From NCBI GenBank assembly GCA_001687465.1, contig LVLI01000621.1, positions 1 to 16,268 on the forward strand: a stretch of DNA of 16,268 nt, in the 5' to 3' direction. Below the pieces are notes generated by a model. The model was given only the letters and a program-made list of their open reading frames with translations, was not told where the DNA came from and made no database searches. A program made the position numbers and the translations under genes. Positions 1 to 7,678 of this stretch are shown here, piece after piece (the stretch's first letter is position 1; the number at the start of each line of letters is the position of its first letter). This stretch comes from Halocafeteria seosinensis (taxonomy: Eukaryota > Sar > Bigyra > Bicosoecida).

Positions 1-347
1 GGTTTGACGCGTGAACGCCAACAAAAACGACACCGGACGACGCATGAATGGAGAGGGAACCACGTTGTGTACTTTTCAGGAATCGGNATGAACTGTTGGC
101 AACTCTGTTTCCCAAAGACTTTACCAATGTGGCGTCCCGTCGTNCAACTGGGTACCTTGTACAATATGCAGTGCATGTAGACTGTGTGCCAGTGAACACG
201 CTGTGGCAATGGTAGAAGACGCAGGTTACATGCCAATCAGTTTGTCTGTTATTCAGATCTCTTAAGTGTCTCCAAACTTTTGGTCTTTCCGCCCCGTTTT
301 GATGTGTCCAAGCTTACTTCAGTCGGTTGAAATACAGGATCAGTGTA
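1..347. other. Left-edge non-coding or unresolved stretch
   Basis: No reading frame here is long enough or protein-like enough to call. Two ambiguous bases lie at positions 87 and 144, so a short exon could be hidden or broken. The stretch lies just downstream of the 3' end of the minus-strand cysteine-rich gene and probably contains its 3' untranslated region. Confidence 0.5.
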
Positions 348-746
348 TTAATCAGTCCCGTCTTCTGACTTGTCGTCACTGATACCTTCTTCGTCGCTTA
401 GCCCACCATTCATTGCCATCTGTAATAGCGCGGTAAGGTAACCGCGCTCTCCTTGGGGAATCATGGAGAATAACTGTTGTTCAAATGATGGCTCATAGTC
501 CTCGTCCGGAGACGAGCTTACACAATTTGGACGTGGAAAGTGGCCCGTAAGTCCCGCAAAGAAGTGGTCATTAGAGTCGGGACAATGCTCATTTCGGTAG
601 TCGAAAATGCACTTTCCGAAATCTGGACACTCGGTGCAATGATTGTGACTCCTCTCGCAATCAGGAGTAAAGGATCCGTCGCACATGCTGGAAATATACC
701 CTCTTTGCATGAAGGACAGAATACGGATGCAGTCTCGCCACCAACT
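348..746 (-). CDS. 3' exon of an unrecognised cysteine-rich protein
   Basis: This minus-strand frame is open from 746 down to a stop at 348. The first in-frame ATG is at 710, but the frame upstream of it (Trp-Trp-Arg-Asp-Cys and onward) also looks coding, so I think this is a terminal exon rather than a whole gene. The protein has closely spaced cysteines (a CTEC pair, then Cys about every 4-12 residues up to about residue 62 from the ATG). It ends in an acidic Asp/Glu/Ser-rich tail. The cysteine spacing suggests a zinc-binding or disulfide-rich module, but I do not recognise a family. A competing frame (518-784) is also open and carries a CPSC motif. The junction to upstream exons could not be settled, so either an unusual splice or a sequencing indel near 698 is possible. 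Confidence 0.42.
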   Translation of the reverse strand, partial: SWWRDCIRILSFMQRGYISSMCDGSFTPDCERSHNHCTECPDFGKCIFDYRNEHCPDSNDHFFAGLTGHFPRPNCVSSSPDEDYEPSFEQQLFSMIPQGERGYLTALLQMAMNGGLSDEEGISDDKSEDGTD

Positions 747-876
747 TCATATGCTGTTTCTGTGTAGTCTACTTCCTGCATCACGTCTTTTACTCGAACG
801 GTGATCCCTTGTAGTCGTTACAACACATGCGACAAGGAACGTGAGCTACTACTGTCTCCGAAAGGTATTTTCGTAC

Positions 877-1395
877 CTTCCAAAAAAATAAATCCACGAG
901 ACACAGCTTTCAGGAAGCACTGCGAGCAATTTCTGTATCCGGGTCCACATTGAGTGCTCTCGTGACCACCTCGCGAGTTTCCTCACACGTGTATGTTTTA
1001 CCAGGACCTTTCAACACGCTTTCAGGCAGCGCTTGCGAACAGAACAGCACAGTGTTCTGGCTCCCATGAGTCTCTATCTTGTTTGATTAGAGGGAGGAAT
1101 CAACCACTTCCTCGGTAGTGTTGCATGCTGATGTTGCAGCAGTAGATCCATCTCCGACGCGACCAAAACACTCTTTCATTGAACGCTGTCGCTTTCTACC
1201 GCCGTTCGTCTGAACACCCAGCAATACGTATATTGTGAGCATAAAACACCAAAACACCTCAAAAGACCTCACACACACACAGTGTGACACACTCGACTCT
1301 GGAATTTTGGAATGTTCCATGAATGGAAGCAAGGCCTTATTTGGGCACTTCGGAAGACCCAATGGCAATAGGAAGCCTATTACAATAGCAACCAT
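877..1395 (-). CDS. Possible 5' exons of the cysteine-rich gene (tentative)
   Basis: Upstream of the 3' exon the minus strand has protein-like pieces that plausible introns could join. A first exon with an ATG at 1395 (or 1320) holds a hydrophobic stretch around 1215-1250 that could be a signal peptide or anchor. A GTTGAT donor and CCAG acceptor would remove 1057-1104 (48 nt) with a clean phase. A GTAAAA donor and CGCAG acceptor would remove 920-1001 (82 nt), and a strong AAG/GTACG donor follows at 876. Intron sizes match those proven in the phosphatase gene. No homology supports the product, alternative frames are also open, and I could not make one unambiguous model reach the exon at 348-746. 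Treat this as a gene fragment of unknown function. Confidence 0.25.
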
Positions 1396-1849
1396 TGATA
1401 AGGGAACGCATTGACAGCCTTATTTAGCCCATGGAGCAGGGAAATGATGTGTATGACCTAAACTTTCCGGCGACAAGTCGCGCCGCGACTTCAAAACGAC
1501 GAAACGACTTCAGAACACCGTGTTCTGCACGGGGCACGAATGTAACAAATTAAAGAATGATGAACATGAATTGATGTATTGTGTACAACGTGTTTTGTAT
1601 GCAGACACTGCTTTTGCTCTTAGGAAGACAGCTTCAGGATCTCGGTCCTGGGTGCTGCCGTGGTCCGCCACGCATATGTGCACACACGCACGCTTTACGT
1701 CCCCGGGAAAATTGCCTCCCGTGAGTCTCCCAAGAACTCGACCGGTTATTTGTTCAACTCCCTGCCACTGTACCTCTCTCTGTATTCTATATTGCTCGTC
1801 TGTTAAACCAAGAGCCTACCGGTATTTGGCCTGTTGGGGCTACACTACC
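1396..1849. other. Intergenic stretch between divergent genes
   Basis: The plus frame of the following gene stays open back to about 1520. However, this part has an unbiased composition and lacks domain features, so I treat it as 5' flanking sequence. It probably holds promoters for the minus-strand cysteine-rich gene and the plus-strand mucin-like gene. I see no individual motif I would defend. Confidence 0.4.
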
Positions 1850-2974
1850 ATGGTGCTCCATGAGATTAGCAGACGCTCAGTTTTTCGAAGAACGCCTTGG
1901 CGTTGTTCACTCAAATTGTTCAAATTGGGAATTGTGTACCGAATGTTTCTGTGTTCGGTTGCGGCGGCAGCAGTTCAACTGAAAGTTGTGGAAGAGGATT
2001 TTAGAAACTTCCGTGAGCGATGGACCAATGTGGCTGAGGAAGTTGGGGAATCCAGCGACACATGTGACTCTGGCTCTAGCGACAGTATCAAGGTATATAA
2101 GACTAGCCTCGGTCATTCGGACGTAGCCACCTTAGTGCTCCCTCAACCGATAAAACTGCACCGCTTCTCGTTTTGGTACAAAGAGTGGGCAGAAAGCGGA
2201 GGCGGCGGTATACGACTAATCAACAGTGAGGGGAAAACGGAACTGGGAGTAGGGACAAATAACCCGCAATTGATCGTCGACGGGAAATCGGACAACATTG
2301 AACATGTTTCTGGGGGAGATTCCAAGTACTACGGCGAGTGGGTCAAAGTCGACGTTCACTTGAACTGGGAAGAAAACGAATTTTCAGCTCGATGGACCTC
2401 CATAGCCGACAATTGTGAGATACATTCCACTAGCCCGAAGAAAATGTACTACGGCAGGTCCATCACCGAGATACGATGGTCTAACGAGGACGGAAGGGAA
2501 TGGGGACCTGGAAGCGATATGCATATGCAAATTTGTGCGCTGCAATACTGGTACAACATTTCATCGATAAGAACATCCACCTCGTCGACTCCGATGTTAA
2601 CAGATACCCCCCGGATGACACTTACGCAGGGCCCCTCATGGGCAGGACCTGCTACAGTATCTCCAGGTGCCTCCAAAACTCCAGCGGCATCACCATCTCC
2701 GTCACTCACTAGAGGTGCCACAAACACGGAAATAACAGCTTCTACAAGTACTCCAAGTACCTCGAGGACGTCGACAGCATCACCAAGCTCTTCTTCGTCT
2801 CTGACGGTAACTTCCAGGAGCACGGAAACAATGACACCCACCGTCACGCCGTCGGAATCGCCTCGCATGTTTGCAACGAAGCGAACATTACCTGCGCAAC
2901 GAGCCGGGAAGCTCTCAGAGCAAGTCCGTGGTGCTTACGGGAAGACTTCAAAGCGCCGTCGCTTCCGGGCGTAA
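1850..2974 (+). CDS. Predicted secreted/surface protein: lectin-like domain plus Ser/Thr-rich stalk
   Basis: The protein is 374 residues from the ATG at 1850, which has a strong Kozak context (ACCATGG). A shorter start at 1943 would give a compact signal peptide. Residues about 22-42 are hydrophobic (Leu-Phe-Lys-Leu-Gly ... Ala-Ala-Ala-Ala-Val) and fit a signal peptide or anchor. Residues about 85-237 form a Trp/Phe/Gly-rich beta-type domain, including a FSFWYKEW motif, a GGGG turn and repeated short strands. This is reminiscent of concanavalin-A-like sandwich lectins, but it is a fold-level impression, not a family assignment. Residues about 238-340 are dominated by Ser, Thr and Pro and look like an O-glycosylated mucin-type stalk. 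The last about 35 residues are strongly basic, with no GPI signal. No intron is needed. A second frame is also nearly open across the stalk (see findings). Confidence 0.6.
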   Translation: MVLHEISRRSVFRRTPWRCSLKLFKLGIVYRMFLCSVAAAAVQLKVVEEDFRNFRERWTNVAEEVGESSDTCDSGSSDSIKVYKTSLGHSDVATLVLPQPIKLHRFSFWYKEWAESGGGGIRLINSEGKTELGVGTNNPQLIVDGKSDNIEHVSGGDSKYYGEWVKVDVHLNWEENEFSARWTSIADNCEIHSTSPKKMYYGRSITEIRWSNEDGREWGPGSDMHMQICALQYWYNISSIRTSTSSTPMLTDTPRMTLTQGPSWAGPATVSPGASKTPAASPSPSLTRGATNTEITASTSTPSTSRTSTASPSSSSSLTVTSRSTETMTPTVTPSESPRMFATKRTLPAQRAGKLSEQVRGAYGKTSKRRRFRA

Positions 2975-4633
2975 TCGGTCAAGAAAAATGTAAAAAATCC
3001 CATGCTTTCAAACAATAATTCCAGTTGCAAAAATCCTATGTACGTTTCAAAATCCTATTGGTGACATAAGCCTGTAGTACAGTACGCTTTGTGCTCTGTT
3101 TTCTTCCTCCACCCTGTTAAAGTGCCATTTTATCCTTTCTTTCCCGGACTAGCAACTGTATCCACAAAGATTCGAACACGTCACGTACAACGTGAATCGG
3201 CAACCACAGTCAGGAGGGTTGCTTGTAACAATATATACTCGCCTGTCCTCTCCGTATTGAGGGCAAAATCAACTTATCTGAAGACACCGCGGAAGCATCG
3301 AGTTTGTCGCAAACTGAGGGATTCCCATGGTTTTTCTGTAGCCATATTCGGTTTACAACAGCATTTACAATTATACCATACAGACAGCACAGTCATTGGG
3401 AATTTCGACTTTACCAGGACAAGGGTGAGAAGGAGTCATCTCGGAGTAATTCCTTGGGTTCTTAAGTCCGGTGCTGTAGGTAAGCATGCAATCAGTCTAC
3501 TGTCTATGCACATTGTCACATGTGCGCATGCCCCTCCGCACTTCAGAGTACCGCGTGACATCTTGTAACGAGAACGATAGTCTCAAACTGTGTGTGCTTG
3601 TACTCGGCAAACAGTCTCTCCACTTCTGCCCGCCAAAAAAGATACCGGTTCCCCTCACGAACGAAGTTTGGAATACCGGATGTCTCTTCTGTGTCCAGAA
3701 CTTGGTTATATGTCCCCACACCGTTGCCAACTGGAATTTTTCTCGCCAATAAGCACCGCTCCAGCAATCTTGATTAACAACAAAGGGAGTGGTGACTCAA
3801 CCGTCTTCCTTGCGCAAAACGTGGGATTGAGGTGACTACTGTAGTTTGAGCAGCGGTATATGTCCCCACACCGTTGCTAAAACTGGAATTGTCTCGCCAA
3901 TAAGTACCACTCCAGCAATCTTGATTAACAGCAAAGAGAGTGGTGACTCAACCGTCTACCTTGCGCAAAACGTGGTCACTAGTTTGAGCAGCGTTGAACT
4001 TGATGCAGTGAAGATTGATGTTAGCACGGTAGTTGTTAGAGCTCTGTCTTGGCTACAAGGAAACTCAGGTGTTACCACGATGAAGATGAACGACATTAAT
4101 GGAGACGCGGGGGTTGACACTCTGTTTCGTTGACTCGGGCGACTGGAATTACACACTACTGTATACAACAGTTAAGTAATAGTAACGGGAAGCACTGTGA
4201 ATGACGTCCAATTTGAGGAGGAAATGGAAGTTCGAATAGTTGGGAACAGCTTCAGGAGACGAGAACTTGAGGTCGCCGAAGTACTGTGAGTATTAGTATC
4301 CTTACTCCTTGTTGTAAAACCATGCGGCTTGCGGGGAACAGCGGGCCTGTCGCTGCTTAACACGGGCGAATACCGCTCGTTGCTGGGAGGATGCGGTCAA
4401 CTTCCTGGCCAGTGGACTATCTGTCACATGTGAATACTCCGTGGTAGTAGCTTGAAACTATTTATGCATTGTACTGACTGCTACAAAGTGCCGCAGTACC
4501 GAATACTGCGTCTTCAACCTCCGTGATACACGCAGAAGTTGAAGGGTTGATTATAGACAGCAGGGTTAACGTCTTTGGACTTATCGTACACTGTGTTACT
4601 CCTAGATAATAGTACTACTAGCTTGATGTCCAC
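2975..4633. other. Gene-poor stretch with tandem duplication
   Basis: No reading frame here has a recognisable product. The plus frame 3089-3568 has an unbiased composition and no domain. The minus frame 3543-3767 and plus frame 3846-4133 look somewhat protein-like but have no supported start, splice sites or homology. The stretch includes the 150-bp tandem duplication described separately and the 5' flank of the phosphatase gene. It could hold exons of an unrecognised gene or decayed sequence. Confidence 0.45.
3708..3993. repeat. Two-copy tandem direct repeat, about 150 bp unit
   Basis: Copy 1 spans about 3708-3857 and copy 2 about 3858-3993. Both begin ATATGTCCCCACACCGTTGC and end AGTTTGAGCAGCG. 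The copies are adjacent and clearly related, differing by scattered substitutions. Copy 2 is shorter mainly through loss of about 14 bp near its 3' end. In one plus frame both copies read PIST-x-PAILIN-x-K-x-SGDSTV-x-LAQNV, with four of five codon differences in the shared part changing the amino acid. This suggests neutral drift rather than selection on a protein. No terminal inverted repeats or target-site duplications were seen. Confidence 0.85.
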
Positions 4634-6885
4634 ATGAGCACGGAACGGCAGGGGGGAATCGTCGCCCCCCTTGTGTTGTTCTTGAGTTTGGCGTTGGCTG
4701 GAGTGTTGCTGTCCCCGTCTGTGGGCTTATTCAGCAAACCCAAGCTCAGTGTCTCATGGGATACGGATGCTTCCGATAAGGAAGATAGCGTAGATTGTCC
4801 TGCGGCTTCTCGATGCCCCTATGCCACCGAAGAAATCAGTAATGAGGAAATCATGGTACGTTTGCCCCCACGTGCGTACAACAGTTACTCCGTCAACACA
4901 CACTCTATAGGCGTTTAAGAAGACTCATACTCTAGAATTTGAAGTTGACGGGAATATATATCGCACATATTTACTGCGATGTTGCAGCAAGCGGAAATAG
5001 CAGCCAGGAAAGCCGGTTTGATGCCCGAGCAACTTCATCTAAGGTTGGTTCTCACAGGAACACAATTCAAATTGGCTGTTAAGAAGTTGTACATGGAACG
5101 ACGCTTGCAGCTTGGGAGAGGAAGGGGCCTCCTCTAGCATGTATATCACCTGGAGCACACTAAATATTGCCTGGGGAAATGCTACGTCCATTATCTGGAG
5201 AGATGATGAGAGATACGCTCGAACGTTCATGGGACACTCCACCTTGATGTCTTTGGACGATGGGGTTCAATACGTGCATCGGGTGCACATGTATGGCTTG
5301 GAGAGTGGACAGCAGTATAGCTATGTAGTTGGAGACGGACAGGTAGGCCGGTGGACAAATGCCAGCGCGTTTAGAACTGCTCCTAAAACAAACTTCATGG
5401 TACGTGCTTCGGAGTATCCCCGAACCTAGCAGGACCCTCGTTAAACGCCCCTTGCTCAGCCTTCTGTTGCTATTTTCGGAGATCTGGGTCTAAAGAATGA
5501 AAGATCCTTGTCTATACTGCAAAGCCTAGTGGAAAATAGATCCATCGATCTGGCGATTCACGCTGGAGACTTTGCGGTGAGTACGCGATATCTCACTTTT
5601 TGACTGTTGCAGAAAGATCTCGCAAACACCACCTTTCTTTTCGACTGGCTGCAGTATAATTTACATTCAAATAAGGGACGAGTGGGGAACCAATTTATGG
5701 GGACGATTCAGCCCGTTGTAGCGCGTATACCGTACCATGTCTGCCCCGGAAACCACGAGTAAGTCGTACTGAGTCCTAGCTGAATGATGCAAGGAAAGAG
5801 TTAGCAGTAGTGCAGACAGCACGGAGCATTCGCACAATATCAACAACGGTTTACGATGCCTATGATGGGAAGGAACAGCTCGAATATGTGGCATAGTTTC
5901 AACTTGGGTAACGTCCATTATGCGGTAATCAACTCTGAGGTAATTACATTGCTTGCCGTAATTTACGTTTCTCCAAACGTACCATGGTTGTTCCTTAAGC
6001 CGGCGAACTCTCTTGCAGGCCTGGTTTGGACATGGTGACCTCGAGAGCCAATTTGAATGGCTAAGTGACGACTTAGAACAAGTAAGCACACCTCACCCGT
6101 GTAAATCGAGCCGACAAACAACTGTTCTCCTGTGGCAGGCTAATGAGCTGAGCATCAGGACACAGCGTCCCTTCATCGCCGTAGTATCCCATCGCCCAAT
6201 GTATTGCTCTTCAAGGGTAAGTGTACGCTCAAGAAATCAAAAACGCCATTTGCATTTCACAGCTATGTGTTTCTCTGCGAGTAGGGACACTCCGAATGCC
6301 GTCGCAAGGATAATCCAATTCGAGTTGGGAAGTCAGAGAAGTATCAGCTTGAAGAGCTGTTGAACAGGTAATAACCTCTAATTTTCACGCAACAGCGGTC
6401 TGCCAGGAGATTTAATGCTGTGCTTCTCCAGATATAACGTTGACTTTTACTTCACTGGGCATGTACACGCGTATGCTCGCTCTTTCCCTCTCTACAATTA
6501 CACGTATGATGTAACAGGCAATAGCTCCACACTGAAGAATGTGGTGAAACCGGTATGATTGCTAGAGGAGCTAAAGAAAACAGCCAACATTCACAGAGTC
6601 TATCTATTGCAGATTCATTTCACTGTCGGGGGTGCCGGTAATAAGGAAGGAAAGAAGACATGGAAATCCAAGGACCCTTGGTTCGCCTTTCAAGTAAGAA
6701 TGTTCCTCAAGCTGCTGCACCAAGCAGCTGTACAAAGTAGCGTTTTGAATTGGTTCCAGTCGAATGCTTACGGAATAGGAAATCTTGAAACCATATCAAG
6801 AGATACAGTTAGGTGGACATACCGGGATGCTGACACTTGGAGCGTCGTTGACGAAATTACGGTCGTGAACAGTCGATACGCATAG
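4634..6885 (+). CDS. PAP: Purple acid phosphatase (animal-type metallophosphatase), 13 exons
   Basis: This is a binuclear metal phosphomonoesterase acting at acid pH, normally secreted, vacuolar or lysosomal. Rebuilt exons are 4634-4855, 4911-4943, 4988-5043, 5111-5399, 5460-5576, 5655-5758, 5816-5939, 6019-6081, 6139-6216, 6285-6367, 6432-6552, 6613-6693 and 6760-6885, giving 498 residues. Residues about 10-32 form a signal peptide or anchor. A fibronectin-like N-terminal domain (about 95-195) precedes the catalytic domain. All five metal motifs are present: GDLG (Asp208), GDFAY (Asp237, Tyr240), GNHE (Asn272), VVSH (His354) and GHVH (His400, His402). Introns are GT-AG, 44-79 nt, and their borders fit the family alignment. 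The least certain exon is 4911-4943; introns 1 and 2 could instead be one 132-nt intron. The gene ends 50 bp from the convergent gene at 6936. Confidence 0.94.
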
Positions 6886-6935
6886 CCCCTTGAGAGTCAT
6901 GTTGAGACTCAGTTGAGAGGTGACAGTCTCGTTTA

Positions 6936-7624
6936 CTACGATTCAACAGCCGTGGCGCATTGCTCTTTTGTTTTCGCGCGGCGTTTCTTTTTGTTATTTT
7001 TACTTTTCCCATTTCCCTTGCCTGTATCCAATGTCGGATTCAATTTCACATCCGAATCGACTACTCTCCACAAGGGCCAGTCTTTTGGTCGTTTGATGGC
7101 TTTCGAAGGCCTAAGTGCCGTGGCGTAGGTTAATGAATACTGATGCTTCAATGGGACCGCATTCCCTTCTTTCCACAATTCTTGCACGGTGGACTCCGAA
7201 AGATCCGAGCCGGCGTGCTTGGTGGCGAGCTCGGGGCGCTGATTCCTGGAAGCAGGCTCACCCTCTGTACAAGTATCTGCTTCTTGTGTCTCAAGATCTC
7301 GGTTCTTTTTCTGTTCAAGATATGATTCCTTTATCTTCCTGAAGTATTCTAGCACCAGCTGGCTGCATGCTATCTTATTCGCTGCGGTGGAAAAAAGCGT
7401 CGATTCAACCCACCAAGGCCGTCCACCATGCACTACATACCATGCTGTATGGCTTTATCCCATAGTTTCTGTGTAATTTCACTCTCTAATCCTTGCTCCA
7501 TAGTAGCTTGTTGAGCGATTTTGGCCAATACCCAGACGCATACAGGCCCATCGCCTAGTCTATACGCTTCCTCATAGACACTCCACAGTATATTTGGAGA
7601 GATTTGGCATGATTGTTGAGCCAT
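6936..7624 (-). CDS. Unrecognised 209-residue protein with basic C-terminus, 2 exons
   Basis: Exon 1 runs from the ATG at 7624 to 7441 and exon 2 from 7381 to the stop at 6936. The 59-nt intron (7382-7440) has a GTATGT donor and an ACCGCAG acceptor, and joins in phase 1. An in-frame ATG at 7675 is an alternative start. The N-terminal third is helical and hydrophobic-patterned (residues about 8-62, rich in Leu/Trp/Val), and may be a small helical-repeat or protein-interaction segment. The middle is charged and Gln/Glu-rich. The C-terminus (about 185-200) is a Lys/Arg/Asn cluster that resembles a nuclear or nucleolar localisation signal. I do not recognise the family. The gene is divergent from the Sfi1-type gene, with only 54 bp between the two ATGs, and convergent with the phosphatase. 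Confidence 0.65.
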
Positions 7625-7678
7625 TATAGAGCTTTGAGACAAGAAGAATTCGTCTCTCTGTTGAGAGAGAACCAAGTG
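7625..7678. promoter_or_regulatory. Very short divergent intergenic region
   Basis: Only 54 bp separate the ATG of the minus-strand 209-residue gene (7624) from the ATG of the plus-strand Sfi1-type gene (7679). Promoter elements must therefore lie here or inside the opposite gene, and the 5' untranslated regions probably overlap. No TATA-like element stands out. The assignment is by position only. Confidence 0.35.

Noticed and set aside
2449-2868. Minus-strand 139-codon frame rich in Val/Asp/Glu
   Set aside because: It is the antisense shadow of the Ser/Thr-rich stalk; its composition follows directly from that low-complexity sequence.
3165-3190. Sequence resembling a tRNA T-loop (ATTCGAAC)
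   Set aside because: The flanking bases do not form a T stem, and no acceptor, D or anticodon arms fit around it.
3089-3568. Plus-strand 159-codon frame
   Set aside because: No domain, signal sequence or biased codon use; it looks like chance openness in non-coding sequence.
5577-5654. Loss of the metal-binding tyrosine in the phosphatase GDxxY motif
   Set aside because: Splicing at the first good acceptor (5612) gives GDFA-Lys. Splicing at the second acceptor (5654) gives GDFA-Tyr, restores family spacing to GNHE and keeps the phase. The longer 78-nt intron is clearly the better model.
6368-6395. A 28-nt mini-intron in the phosphatase
   Set aside because: The acceptor at 6431 instead gives a 64-nt intron and joins ELLN directly to RYNVDF, the expected family sequence before GHVH.
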